The notes under the pieces: generated by a model | The model's input: the letters and a program-made list of their open reading frames with translations, nothing else | Database searches by the model: none | What the model was told of the DNA's origin: nothing | DNA from: Oceanococcus sp. HetDA_MAG_MS8 | Lineage (GTDB): Bacteria; Pseudomonadota; Gammaproteobacteria; Nevskiales; Oceanococcaceae | Direction of reading: 5' to 3' | Assembly (NCBI GenBank): GCA_019192445.1 | Contig: JAHCMK010000009.1 | Span: 1 to 64,000, forward strand | Length of the DNA: 64,000 nucleotides | Shown here: piece after piece, positions 42,236 to 55,674 of the stretch | Position numbering within the stretch: position 1 is the first letter of the stretch | Layout of the letters: each line of letters opens with the position of its first letter | Position numbers and translations under genes: made by a program

Positions 42236-43252
42236 TCAGCGTCCCCAAACGCCTTCGATTTCCAAGCTCAGGTCCGCCCTGCACACATCTCCCTGAAGGG
42301 TCATGAGCGGCAGGCTGCCTGGAGCCTGGGCCTGCAGACATTGGCGTGCGGTAGCCGCTGGAACTTGAGGTGTGAGGTACAGGCGCAAGGACTGCAGCTG
42401 CAATGAGGCTGCGCACTGGGAGCGAAGGGTTTGCAGGTTGATTTGCGTATCCTTGAGCTGCGCTTGCCAATCCCCAGCATGAGTGGAGCGATGGCCGACT
42501 ACGCTAGAGGTCCCGGAAACCAACAAAGGCACTTGGTCGAAGTCGTCGCTCCGTAAATGTCGGGCGCGGGCAAAGGAGGGACTATGCTGACCGTACTGGC
42601 GTGGGTAACAAAAGGCACTGACCTGACGCGGGTTTTCTAAAGCTACGGTTGCCGCACGTCCGGCGATAAAGTGCAGGACCAAGTCGCCCGTGTCGCTACC
42701 AATGACGGTGGCCGCGGGATACGCGCTGAGGGGAAGTTGTTGGCGCTGGAACTCGGCGTAGCGGCCGCTGACAAAGCGGCGATAGGCCTCAGCATCGCCT
42801 ACCCCAGCATGAATATCGGGAAAGTAGTGCCACACCCGCCAGAGTGTCCAGCCAGGGCGCTGATGCAGCCAGCCAAATAAGCGTGCATAAGCCTCTTGCG
42901 CCAGAGAATATAAGTCGGTGTTGGTCGACATCGCCAAGCGCAGCTCGCCCATGGCCAGTTCGCTATGTTCGCGCCAACACATCCCGGCTTCGTCGGCAGC
43001 GTGTTGCAGCGGACGATCGGTGGCCCAGATCTCCACTTGCGGCTCAGGGTCTAGATGCCGCAAGGGGATCTCCCAGCTTTGCTGCTCAGGCTGCCCAAAA
43101 CCCTGGGGTACGAAGCGCGCCAAATGGTGCTCCCCGCAGTCGCTAGCCAGCGTCTTCAGTGGACGTGTGTAAGTGGAGAGCAGGGCAGGCATGGTGAGGT
43201 TTGAGCTGGCCAGGCCCCAAGCCAGGGCCACGGAGATAGTTTTGGGGCGCAA
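42236..43252 (-). CDS. Chorismatase, XanB2/FkbO-like
   Basis: A 338-residue protein of the chorismatase family. Family blocks are RVWHYFPDIHAGVGDAEAYRRFVSGRYAEF, PRQYGQHSPSFARARHL, LLVSGTSSVVGHRSTHAGDW, then DTQINLQTL, and the C-terminal LMTLQGDVCRADLSLEIEGVW with the likely catalytic Glu. XanB2 of Xanthomonas turns chorismate into 3- and 4-hydroxybenzoate, feeding aryl-polyene pigment and ubiquinone; FkbO gives a dihydroxycyclohexadiene carboxylate. The subtype cannot be set by eye. A phosphopantetheinyl transferase gene starts 84 bp away in the opposite direction, reminiscent of pigment gene sets, but no ketosynthase or carrier-protein gene is in the window. Confidence 0.8.
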   Translation of the reverse strand: MRPKTISVALAWGLASSNLTMPALLSTYTRPLKTLASDCGEHHLARFVPQGFGQPEQQSWEIPLRHLDPEPQVEIWATDRPLQHAADEAGMCWREHSELAMGELRLAMSTNTDLYSLAQEAYARLFGWLHQRPGWTLWRVWHYFPDIHAGVGDAEAYRRFVSGRYAEFQRQQLPLSAYPAATVIGSDTGDLVLHFIAGRAATVALENPRQVSAFCYPRQYGQHSPSFARARHLRSDDFDQVPLLVSGTSSVVGHRSTHAGDWQAQLKDTQINLQTLRSQCAASLQLQSLRLYLTPQVPAATARQCLQAQAPGSLPLMTLQGDVCRADLSLEIEGVWGR

Positions 43253-43336
43253 GTCTAACAGGCCAGCAGAGCTTGGCCCGAGGCCGTTGCCATTCTTCGC
43301 GCAATACGGCCTGAGCTAAGCCGACCTGGACAGGGT

Positions 43337-43969
43337 ATGGTGCGAGTCATGACGGAAGCCATGGTTGTACTGCCCGCTGCGGCACACCACACCATCAGTC
43401 TGCCACTGGGTCCTGGGCACAAGATGGTGGACTGTGAGTTGATTTTCGCCCATGCCGCGGACAAAGCGCAGGCAAGGGCGCAGGCCTTCGCCGATTTAGG
43501 TGCGCATGTGCTCAGGCAACCTGAGCAGCGCCATTGGCCCATCCACGCCCATGCATACTTGGAAGATGCTCCGCAGTGGTTGGTTTCACTCAGCCATACG
43601 CGGCGCGAAGCCGTGCTCGTTGCCAGTTCCGATCGCAGCCTGCGTGGCTGGGGCGTGGATATCGAGTCGACCGCGCGCCTGCTTCACCGTAATCCTGCGA
43701 AGCGTGTGGCGCATCCCGAGGATGCGCCAAGCTGGGCGGCACTGCCCTTGGCTCATTGGACTTTGAAAGAGGCGGTTTATAAAGCTTTAGATAGCACGCG
43801 GGCGCTGGTAGAGCCCGAACGTCGATCACCCTTGTTGAGCGAGCTGGTTATTGGTCAGACGCAGTGGCGTTGGGCGGTGGATGAGGACTATAGAGGTGCA
43901 TGTTCGGTGATGCAGATCGCCAGCCCTCACGGTGATTTATGGTGCGCCCTGGCGACGGTCTGGGGCTGA
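43337..43969 (+). CDS. 4'-phosphopantetheinyl transferase
   Basis: A 210-residue Sfp/EntD-like enzyme. SLSHTRREAVLVA, then GWGVDIESTARLL (Mg-binding D-x-E) and LAHWTLKEAVYKAL (W-x-x-K-E-A-x-x-K) are the three signature motifs. It transfers the phosphopantetheine arm of CoA to carrier proteins of fatty-acid, polyketide or polyene synthesis. The start is GTG/ATG uncertain: 43337 or a downstream ATG at 43349. Its partner carrier protein must lie elsewhere in the genome. Confidence 0.83.
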   Translation: MVRVMTEAMVVLPAAAHHTISLPLGPGHKMVDCELIFAHAADKAQARAQAFADLGAHVLRQPEQRHWPIHAHAYLEDAPQWLVSLSHTRREAVLVASSDRSLRGWGVDIESTARLLHRNPAKRVAHPEDAPSWAALPLAHWTLKEAVYKALDSTRALVEPERRSPLLSELVIGQTQWRWAVDEDYRGACSVMQIASPHGDLWCALATVWG

Positions 43970-44001
43970 GCCAGCCCGCGCTCTTGACCCGCAGTGGCCC
44001 C

Positions 44002-44607
44002 CTAGGCGACGCGGTAGCGCCCCGGACGGTGGTTGACGGCGAGTACGCTATTGAGCGTAAAGGCACCTAACAATGACACCAGGAGCTGTGGCCAAGGCAG
44101 CACGAATAGCCCCACGGCGAAAATGCCCGCATCGACCACCATTTGCACAACTCCCGCGCGCCATCCCAGCCGGTTTTGCAGGTAATAAGCCATGATGCCC
44201 ACGCCACCCAGACTGGCCTGGTGACGAAACACAATCAACATACCAAAGCCGATGAGCATACCGCCCGCGACAGCAGCGAAGGCGGGGTTGAGGGAGTTGA
44301 TCTCTAAGACGCGATATAACTGCTCGGCAAAAATAGACACCATGCCCACGCAGCAAATGGTGTTGATAGTGAAGCGCCAACCCAACTCCATCACTGCCAG
44401 GATGTAGAAGGGGGCATTCAACACGGTGAAGAGCAAGCCAAAGCTCAATCCGGTGAGCTCACTAACCAGCAAAGACAGACCAGCAATGCCGCCAGTGATC
44501 AGACCGGCCTGAGAGAGTAAGTACACCCCGAGGCTTACCATGACGGTGGTACTGACAAAGGCCAGTAGATCCTCATGCAGCGGGTGGCGCTGGGGGGCTT
44601 TAGACAT
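44002..44607 (-). CDS. YitT/DUF161 membrane protein
   Basis: A 201-residue integral membrane protein with the YitT core (GVYLLSQAGLITGGIAGLSLLVS, RHQASLGGVGIMAYYLQNRLGWRAGVVQMVVD) and five to six helices. The C-terminal DUF2179 domain of many relatives is absent. Function unknown; transporters of small solutes have been suggested. It is the last minus-strand gene after puhE but separated by 300 bp, so it is probably independent. Confidence 0.78.
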   Translation of the reverse strand: MSKAPQRHPLHEDLLAFVSTTVMVSLGVYLLSQAGLITGGIAGLSLLVSELTGLSFGLLFTVLNAPFYILAVMELGWRFTINTICCVGMVSIFAEQLYRVLEINSLNPAFAAVAGGMLIGFGMLIVFRHQASLGGVGIMAYYLQNRLGWRAGVVQMVVDAGIFAVGLFVLPWPQLLVSLLGAFTLNSVLAVNHRPGRYRVA

Positions 44608-44904
44608 AAATGCGATGTTGCTCGTAATGCTCGCCTCAACCCTGAAGAGAACTGCAACACTGCTCTGTGCAGTGAGCCAGCTCTATCAAGCACGGGTTGG
44701 TGGGGCGAATGCGAAGACTCAAGCCATGCAAGCTTCGAGCCGGGTTGGTTCTCCGGCAGCGCGGGGACGCTGCCATGTGCAGTGCACAAATTCTAACTGC
44801 TCCAGCGCTGCAGACCAAATGTCGTAATTGCTCTGCAAGTAGCTAGCGGAGTAAGCCTCAGCTCAGGCGCAAGCCATGCTCAGAGGAGCCGGGCGGTTCC
44901 CAAC
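44608..44904. other. Intergenic gap with no recognised feature
   Basis: This 297-bp stretch between puhE and the YitT gene contains no credible gene, no clear terminator and no repeat that I could identify. In many photosynthesis clusters hemA or a cytochrome gene follows puhE; neither is here. Confidence 0.5.
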
Positions 44905-45660
44905 TCAGGTTTCTGCAGCCGGTACGCTCCAGTCCCATAGCGCGCTGACCCGCAAAGGGATCACCAGCATCACATGTTCCAAAGTCGCTAGCCCTAGCAG
45001 TGTGGCCAACAGGCTGGCTTGAACCATCGCTGCACTTGATGGGGCAGCCTGCATGGCCATTTGGATCAGAGCTGTGGTGCCCAGTAGCCCGAGCAGCAAG
45101 GAGAGGGGGAGTAGCCAGTTGCCGCGGCGCCGGCGCAGGTAACTGCGCAGATAACTGAGGCGGGCGGGCAGAAACTCCAAGTACAAATTGCGCACACCCA
45201 AGAACATATTCAGCTTGGCGCTGGTGTGCATGCTCCACAAGATAAGGTAGGTGTAGAGCGCGGTCGGGTTGGCTTGGCCCCAACTCACTATCGCTAAAGC
45301 GGCTGCCAAGGCCAGGATAACGAGCTCATGGTGCAGGCTTGTGCCTAAGCCTTGAGCGAAGCGACTGCCAGGGCTGCTGCCTTGACGAAGCGGCGCTTTG
45401 ACGGGGCCTGTGATGTAGCCCATGAAGTAGCTCATGATTTGCCAACCCCACAGGGCCAGACCGCAGGCAAAGCCCAGGTAAGTTGCCATGATGCTGCTGT
45501 CAGCAGCAGTCCAATGCGCGGCCCAAAGTGCCAGACCCGCTATGAAAGTGGCGGCGGCAAAGCTCAGATAACGGCTATGCGCACCCTGCAGATTCAGGTA
45601 CACGATCACGCCCGTGCTCAGCCACCAGCTAAGCACGGCGCAAATGATCGCTAGCCACAT
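44905..45660 (-). CDS. puhE: PuhE, photosynthetic complex assembly protein
   Basis: A 251-residue membrane protein with about seven helices, matching PuhE (DUF3623): WWLSTGVIVYLNLQGAHSRY near the start, IMATYLGFACGLALWGWQIMSYFMGYITGP, and the conserved HTSAKLNMFLGVRNLYLEFLP. PuhE is needed for normal bacteriochlorophyll regulation and photosystem assembly in Rhodobacter. ATG 45660 lies seven bases past the acsF stop. Last gene of the bchF-puhE operon. Confidence 0.88.
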   Translation of the reverse strand: MWLAIICAVLSWWLSTGVIVYLNLQGAHSRYLSFAAATFIAGLALWAAHWTAADSSIMATYLGFACGLALWGWQIMSYFMGYITGPVKAPLRQGSSPGSRFAQGLGTSLHHELVILALAAALAIVSWGQANPTALYTYLILWSMHTSAKLNMFLGVRNLYLEFLPARLSYLRSYLRRRRGNWLLPLSLLLGLLGTTALIQMAMQAAPSSAAMVQASLLATLLGLATLEHVMLVIPLRVSALWDWSVPAAET

Positions 45661-45667
45661 CGGCGGC

Positions 45668-46735
45668 TTACCAGGTGGGCTGCAGGCGAATATCGCGCGG
45701 CAGACTCTGGGTTTTGGCCGGGCGCAGATATAGGCGGACGAAGACAATCGCGGCGCGCAGTCCTAGTCCGGCGCGCTTGAGGGTATTTAGCATGCCTCCG
45801 GCCTGCTCAAGGGCTGCCATGCTTTGATTGATATGAACCAGTTGGTCCAGACCTTGCTGAAAGCGAGGGTGATCCAGGTCTAACTGAATGGGGAAAACCT
45901 GTTTGGTGATCTCGCTGGTGATCGCGAGTACCTTGCGGTCGTACTCACCGATGTCCAAACCCAAAGCGGCGTGGAAATGGGGCCGGTTGTGGTCGCGCAC
46001 ATACATGGTCGAAAACACAGCCAAGGTGAAAAAGCGCACCCACAGTTTGTTGCGACCCTGGAGTAGCTTGGGGTTGGCGCGCAGGAGCAGGGCAAACACC
46101 TCTCCATGCCGGAACTCGTCATTACACCAGCGCTCGAACCAGTCAAATATGGGGTGAATTCGTAACTCGGGATGGGCCTCGAGTTGCCGGAAAATGCTGA
46201 TGTAGCGCGCGTAGCCTATTTTTTCGGAGAGGTAAGTGGCGTAGAAAATGAACTTGGGCTGGAAGTATTTGTACTTTTTGGCCTTGGTCAGAAAGCCCAA
46301 ATCCACCCGCATGCCAAAGTCTTTGAGCGACTCGTTGATGAAACCGGCATGGCGGGCCTCATCCCTAGCCATCAGGCCGAAGACTTCTTTGACAATAGGG
46401 TTTTTTGCCCGCCGCTTGATCTCGCTGTACAGCACACAGCCGGAAAACTCGGCGGTGACTGAGCTGGTCAAAAAGTCCAAAAACTCTTTACGCAATTCGG
46501 GCGACATACGCTCCACAAAGTCTTTGAAGTCGCCTTCACGCTGAAAGTGCCCGGCATTCACATCATCGCGCAGCTCGCCCATGATGATGTCCCACTCACT
46601 TTGTACCGGTGAGACATCCAAACGATCCAAGGCGTCGAAATCAGTGGTGTAGAAGTGCGGGCTCAGCAGAGTGTCCTGCTGGGCGCTTTGGGTGGTTTCG
46701 TTGCGGGCTTGGTTGCCCATGTGCGCTTCACTCAT
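45668..46735 (-). CDS. acsF: AcsF, oxygen-dependent Mg-protoporphyrin monomethyl ester cyclase
   Basis: A 355-residue di-iron oxygenase of normal AcsF length. The metal motifs are [11 protein letters not shown] (about residues 121-131) and [11 protein letters not shown] (about residues 205-215), with further Glu ligands in [10 protein letters not shown]. It uses O2 to close ring V of the chlorophyll precursor, giving divinyl protochlorophyllide. Its presence, with no bchE in the window, points to aerobic pigment synthesis. ATG overlaps the preceding stop (ATGA). Confidence 0.94.
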   Translation of the reverse strand: MSEAHMGNQARNETTQSAQQDTLLSPHFYTTDFDALDRLDVSPVQSEWDIIMGELRDDVNAGHFQREGDFKDFVERMSPELRKEFLDFLTSSVTAEFSGCVLYSEIKRRAKNPIVKEVFGLMARDEARHAGFINESLKDFGMRVDLGFLTKAKKYKYFQPKFIFYATYLSEKIGYARYISIFRQLEAHPELRIHPIFDWFERWCNDEFRHGEVFALLLRANPKLLQGRNKLWVRFFTLAVFSTMYVRDHNRPHFHAALGLDIGEYDRKVLAITSEITKQVFPIQLDLDHPRFQQGLDQLVHINQSMAALEQAGGMLNTLKRAGLGLRAAIVFVRLYLRPAKTQSLPRDIRLQPTW

Positions 46736-47034
46736 AGATATCTCCGGGGGCTGAAGCTCACTTCAAAGAGCTCCAGTGTTTCTAATTGGCTGCGAATGCG
46801 GGTCCAAAGCCGCGTCCACCAGCGGGCGCGCGTCACCGTAGCTTCGCGGGAAAAGGTCTGCCGCTGCCCAAAGGGTACGGACTGCGGCGGGGCATGAACT
46901 AGCACTTCGTCGCCGGGCTCGACGGTGTAGCCCTGCAGCTCTACATGAGCTTCGAGGTATTCACAGGAATGCTCGATTTCCACCGTGCAGGGCACACGAA
47001 TACGTTCGCGTTTCCAGAGTAGAGCCCCGATCAT
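46732..47034 (-). CDS. Uncharacterised small protein between puhC and acsF
   Basis: A 100-residue protein without signal peptide or membrane helix. The middle part ([33 protein letters not shown]) looks beta-rich, and the C-terminal half ([25 protein letters not shown]) is basic and amphipathic, possibly membrane-associated. The gene overlaps both neighbours by 4 bp (ATGA), so its product is made in step with PuhC and AcsF. I recall a small conserved ORF in this place in other purple-bacterial clusters, but no assigned role. It could assist AcsF or complex assembly. Confidence 0.65.
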   Translation of the reverse strand: MIGALLWKRERIRVPCTVEIEHSCEYLEAHVELQGYTVEPGDEVLVHAPPQSVPFGQRQTFSREATVTRARWWTRLWTRIRSQLETLELFEVSFSPRRYL

Positions 47035-47489
47035 AGCTGTGCCGCCTGGGTTGGGGCTTCTAAGTAGCGTGCAAAGCTTTGGGCATTGGTGGGGCCAAAG
47101 GCTTGCAGCAAGATCTGCCGCTGGGTCAGCGGGTCGTAAAGCACCAGCGCTCCGTCGCGGTGCTGAATGAGCTCAAAAGGGTGCGGCAAAGCCATGTTGT
47201 GGGCCTTGCGCTCACGCATCAGGCCACGAATCATGCTGCGCACAAAACCGTCGGCGCCTGGCTCCAGAGTGCTCTGCGACAGCCACACGCCTTGGAGGTC
47301 ACGCACGCGCACTTCCACTGCACCATCGTGCCTGTCGGCAAAGTACAGCTCGCGTTTGGTGTGAGTTTGGGCAGTGCTGGCAGGCTCTTGCACAGCATCG
47401 TTGTAGCTGAACACGAGCAGCAAGACCACACCGAGTAGGGCTCCTGCCGCCCAGAGCACCCATTGTGGAAAACGTGCGGCTTTGCTCAT
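47031..47489 (-). CDS. puhC: PuhC, photosynthetic complex assembly protein
   Basis: A 152-residue protein with one N-terminal membrane anchor (VLWAAGALLGVVLLLVFSY, about residues 11-29) and a periplasmic domain: RELYFADRHDGAVEVRVRDLQG, GFVRSMIRGLMRERK, then HPFELIQHRDGALVLYDP. The pattern is that of PuhC, which stabilises reaction-centre/LH1 assembly. ATG 47489 overlaps the puhB stop by four bases; a longer frame from 47543 lies within puhB and lacks similarity. Confidence 0.88.
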   Translation of the reverse strand: MSKAARFPQWVLWAAGALLGVVLLLVFSYNDAVQEPASTAQTHTKRELYFADRHDGAVEVRVRDLQGVWLSQSTLEPGADGFVRSMIRGLMRERKAHNMALPHPFELIQHRDGALVLYDPLTQRQILLQAFGPTNAQSFARYLEAPTQAAQL

Positions 47490-48154
47490 GCGCGCATGCT
47501 GACCGCGGTGGAGCCTGGCTGCGCCATGGATGCAGGGGTCCACTGGCTGGCCGGAGCCGCCACATCTGCATGCAACTTGGCACGCAGGGCAGTGCTCAAC
47601 AGTTCGGCTACACGCTGGGGGTCATTAAGACCACGCAGCATGGGCTGGACCTTGCGCCAATGCCAGGGCCGCACATGGGGCCAGAGCACCAAGCGGCTGA
47701 CGGCAGCCTCTGGTACCAATTGCATGGGGATATCGCCACTGCCATCGGCATGTATTTTCAGGCCGGCTGATTGCACCTGGGCAAAGGGAATATTGACCGT
47801 TGTTGGCAGCGCAATCCCAGAGCGAATCACCAACCTGGAGGTGGTCAAGGTATAGACGGTCATGCGGGCATAGCCATAGGCTAACGCGGCCAACAGACCG
47901 AGCCCCAGCAGAGCGGGCACCAAAATACCCAGGCTGTTTTGGATGGACGCCGACCAAGTAAGCCCCTCCCGTAGGCCGCTACTGACGCCGAAGACTCCCA
48001 AGACCACGAAATACAAGGCGACCTTGTTGATTTGAAAAGCGCGCCGCGCGGTAGGCCACCACTGGGGGCGGCCCTGCCAAAGAATGACTTCGCCACGCGG
48101 TGGCTCTTCCGGTAGGCCCGGAATGGGTTCTACGGCGTATTCGTCATGACTCAC
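47486..48154 (-). CDS. puhB: PuhB, reaction-centre assembly protein
   Basis: A 222-residue protein with PuhB features: EVILWQGRPQWWPTARRAF near the N-terminus, membrane segments at about residues 42-60, 74-92, and the bPH-like YTLTTSRLVIRSGIALPTTVNIPFAQVQSAGLKIHADGSGDIPMQLV. The C-terminus includes HVRPWHWRKVQPMLRGL. PuhB is a dimeric membrane factor for reaction-centre assembly. It begins with GTG 48154 overlapping the puhA stop. Confidence 0.9.
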   Translation of the reverse strand: MSHDEYAVEPIPGLPEEPPRGEVILWQGRPQWWPTARRAFQINKVALYFVVLGVFGVSSGLREGLTWSASIQNSLGILVPALLGLGLLAALAYGYARMTVYTLTTSRLVIRSGIALPTTVNIPFAQVQSAGLKIHADGSGDIPMQLVPEAAVSRLVLWPHVRPWHWRKVQPMLRGLNDPQRVAELLSTALRAKLHADVAAPASQWTPASMAQPGSTAVSMRA

Positions 48155-48924
48155 AACAATGGCTCCAGACGGTCTTGGGTGGCGTAGAGCGTGCCGGCAC
48201 CGTAATACGCCATGATTTTGTCCTCTTCCAAGCGAGTGGCTTGGTCGGGGTCTTTGAGGCGAGGAATACCAGCGAACTGTTCGGCTTTGAGAGCGTCTAT
48301 CTGCACCCGTTGTGGGTTTTTGCGCAGGTTCACGAAGTTCATCGGAATGAGGACGTGGGTACCGTCACTGGCCAGGGCCATCTCTAAAAAGATGATGCGT
48401 GGCTCAGCCTTATCGACCCAGAAATCGACAACCTCCCCGGCAGCTTCGCCGTCCAGACCCCAGACAGGCATGCCGCGGGGGTCTGGGTCGTTCTCGTCCA
48501 CATGAAACTCGGTGGCCAAGCGGGTTGGCGCCATGCGTACGCTACCGTCCCACATCAGATCGGGCTCATCATCCCGCTGGGCATAACTGCCTGGGCCGAC
48601 GCCAGCACTGAGAGGGTCACCGACTGGATCCAGAGGAGCCCCAGGAAAGTTATAGGCCTTGCGTGCTTGTAGCTCTGGAGCTGGCTTTTCTGGGCGTGGG
48701 GCCTGCAGCGTACTGCCATCGGCCAAGATCCAGGTTTTGGGGTCAGGAAGGTCCGGAAAGCCCACGCTACGGTTGCGGGGGCCCAGGGGCGGATCGCATT
48801 CCAAGGGGTACCCCTCGCGCTTGTTCTCACGGTGGAGGTAGAAGATCAAACCGGCGAAGAAAACCCAAAAGACGTACAGCACCATTTGGGCGACATCGAT
48901 ATTGCTTGTGATGGCTCCAGTCAT
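48151..48924 (-). CDS. puhA: Photosynthetic reaction centre subunit H
   Basis: A 257-residue H subunit of normal length. One N-terminal membrane helix (VAQMVLYVFWVFFAGLIFYLH) is followed by REGYPLE and the cytoplasmic PRC-barrel domain: DPRGMPVWGLDGEAAGEVVDFWVD and RIIFLEMAL. The H subunit caps the L/M core and guides proton flow to QB. A strong site AGGAGG (complement of 48932-48937) precedes the ATG. L and M genes (puf operon) are outside the window. Confidence 0.95.
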   Translation of the reverse strand: MTGAITSNIDVAQMVLYVFWVFFAGLIFYLHRENKREGYPLECDPPLGPRNRSVGFPDLPDPKTWILADGSTLQAPRPEKPAPELQARKAYNFPGAPLDPVGDPLSAGVGPGSYAQRDDEPDLMWDGSVRMAPTRLATEFHVDENDPDPRGMPVWGLDGEAAGEVVDFWVDKAEPRIIFLEMALASDGTHVLIPMNFVNLRKNPQRVQIDALKAEQFAGIPRLKDPDQATRLEEDKIMAYYGAGTLYATQDRLEPLL

Positions 48925-48945
48925 GACCTGGACCTCCTTTGATAA

Positions 48946-50385
48946 CTAACTGGGGAACTCGGCCAAACCGAATTCCGAAGAGCGCGCATTTGTGGGCCCA
49001 TGCGCAGGCCGGACCAGCGGGCCTAAAGCGACCAGCGTGATGAACAACAAACCAATTTCCAGGTGATAGACCAAGCTATAACCAGCGAGCGGGCTTTCTA
49101 ATGCCGTGCCAAACAGACCTTGGTTGACAAGGTGATTGGTGGCATCGCGCAGCCCGCCTCCCAAAGCCAGGCCTAGACCTGCCGCTGTGGCTTGAGCGGC
49201 GCCCCAGGCGCCTAGGCTCAGGCCGCTGTCGCTGCCTTCGCCATCACTGAACTCCATGGCTTTGCACAGCATGCCAACGGCAAATAGGCCGCCGCCGAAG
49301 CCAATCAGGGCTGTGCCCACGCGGAATAGTTCGGTGGTATTTAATGGCGCTGCAAAAATCACGGCAGCAAAGGCGACGATGCCGCACAGGCTGCCTAATG
49401 CTGCGAGACGCATGGGGTCTGCCCCACGAGCGAGGCGGCGTGCTGCCCAGGCCAGGGCCAGCAATGTTCCACCCGCCAATAGCGCGGTTAGTACGGTGGT
49501 CGCACTGACGCTCAGGCCCAGAATTTCCCCGCCATAAGGCTCCAGCAGCACATCCTGCATGCTGAAGGCAGCCGTCCCCAGCATCACGGCCAGCAAGTAG
49601 CGGCTGGCACCAGGCTGGGCGATAAACTGCCGCCAAATCTGTCTGAATCTTGGGCGTGGCTGGTCGCTGCGGGTGCGCGCGGGGTCACGCACTTCTTGCT
49701 TCCACAAGGCGACGCCGTTGAGCAGCATGGTGAGCGCCGCTGCTCCCTGCACCACTCGGATGAGGCGAATTTGACTGAAATCAGCCAATAGAGCCCCAAA
49801 TAGCAAGGCGCTAACTCCCATGCCGACCAACAGCATCACATAGAGCAAAGCGACCACCCGCGGCCGGCTCTGGACCGGCGCTAAGTCGGTAGCCAGCGCT
49901 AAGCCCGCAGTTTGGGTGGTGTGCAGGCCAATACCGGTGAGTAGAAAAGCCAGCGCGGCAGCGGCGGGCCCTAGCCAAGCGGGGCCATTAGAGTCGCCGG
50001 AGAGAATGATTAAGGCAAAGGGCATGATGGCCAGGCCACCGAACTGCAGCAGGCTGCCAAACCAGATGTAGGGAACCCGACGCCAGCCCAAAGCCGAGCG
50101 GTGGGTGTCCGAGCGAAAGCCGATGAGGGCACGGGCCGGCGCGAATAACAAGGGCAGGGAGACCATCAAAGCCACTAGCCAAGCGGGTACACCCAGTTCC
50201 AGGATCATGACCCGATTCAGCGTTCCGCTGAGCAAGACCACAGCCATACCCACGCTGACTTGGAATAGGGCTAAGCGTAAGAGGCGTGGCAGTGGTAGCT
50301 CTTCGCTGGCAGCGTCGGCAAAGGGCAGCATCCGCGGGCTGATCTGCATCCAGCTCCGGGCCCACTTTTGCTGCAAGGTCTTCAT
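48946..50385 (-). CDS. lhaA: LhaA, light-harvesting complex 1 assembly protein (PucC family)
   Basis: A 479-residue membrane protein with twelve helices of the PucC/BCD family. Landmarks are LNRVMILELGVPAWLVALMVSLPLLFAPARALIGFRSDTHRSALGWRRVPYIW and MQDVLLEPYGGEILGLSVSATT. It acts in LH1 assembly around the reaction centre, perhaps delivering bacteriochlorophyll. Genes bchM and lhaA overlap by 4 bp. A second PucC-like gene is at 60103-61437. Confidence 0.92.
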   Translation of the reverse strand: MKTLQQKWARSWMQISPRMLPFADAASEELPLPRLLRLALFQVSVGMAVVLLSGTLNRVMILELGVPAWLVALMVSLPLLFAPARALIGFRSDTHRSALGWRRVPYIWFGSLLQFGGLAIMPFALIILSGDSNGPAWLGPAAAALAFLLTGIGLHTTQTAGLALATDLAPVQSRPRVVALLYVMLLVGMGVSALLFGALLADFSQIRLIRVVQGAAALTMLLNGVALWKQEVRDPARTRSDQPRPRFRQIWRQFIAQPGASRYLLAVMLGTAAFSMQDVLLEPYGGEILGLSVSATTVLTALLAGGTLLALAWAARRLARGADPMRLAALGSLCGIVAFAAVIFAAPLNTTELFRVGTALIGFGGGLFAVGMLCKAMEFSDGEGSDSGLSLGAWGAAQATAAGLGLALGGGLRDATNHLVNQGLFGTALESPLAGYSLVYHLEIGLLFITLVALGPLVRPAHGPTNARSSEFGLAEFPS

Positions 50386-51097
50386 GCGTGGACCAGCTCC
50401 AAGGCTTCGGAGATGTAGAAGCTGCTGTGCACACGCAGGCTGTCACGGGCGATCCAATTGGCGAGTTCAGGCTGCTCGGCCAAGGTCTTGCGCAAGGCCT
50501 GTGGTGTGACGGGCTCGATCATTGGTGCTCGGTTGGCACGCGGGAACAAGCGCCCCACCGCGTGCATGATGGAGAGCAAGACGGTGCGTGGGGCAAAGGT
50601 GAATTGCAGGCCAATGTCGGCCCGCTGCGCCAGTTGGGCCACCATGCGCGCCATATCCAAGCGTTGGTAATGAATGAGCGAATCCATTGCAACGACGTAA
50701 TGAAACTGACCCCATTGCGGATCCAGCATGTCGCCCGCGGCGTAGTCGATGCGTCCGGCCAAACCCTTGGGCGTACGTTCCTCGGCCAGCTGGACCAAAG
50801 TGGGCGACAGGTCGATGGCCACCACATGGGCACCGCGTTGTGCGGCTTCGATGGCCAGCATGCCGGTGCCGCAGCCTGCATCCAGTAGGCGTTGGCCCTG
50901 CATGTCCTGTGGCAGATTACTGAGCAGGTGGTTGCGCATTTGGTCCCGGCCAGCGCGGACTGTGGCGCGGATTCCGCTCACGGGAGCGTCACTGGTGAGC
51001 TTAGCCCAGGCATCGGCGGCCGTGCGGTCGAAGTAATCTTCGAGTAGGCCGCGTCGCTGCAAATAGGCCGAGGGTGCTGAAGGAGGCGCTGCACTCA

Positions 51098-51098
<1 letters not shown>
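50382..51098 (-). CDS. bchM: Mg-protoporphyrin O-methyltransferase
   Basis: A 238-residue SAM methyltransferase. RLLDAGCGTGMLAIEAAQRGAHVVAIDLSPTLV (about residues 70-102) is motif I with the acidic end of strand 2; the N-terminal RRGLLEDYFDRTAADAWAKLTSD is typical of BchM. It methylates the ring-III propionate of Mg-protoporphyrin IX before AcsF closes ring V. Its start overlaps the bchL stop by one base. Confidence 0.93.
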
Positions 51099-55663
<4,565 letters not shown>

Positions 55664-55674
<11 letters not shown>

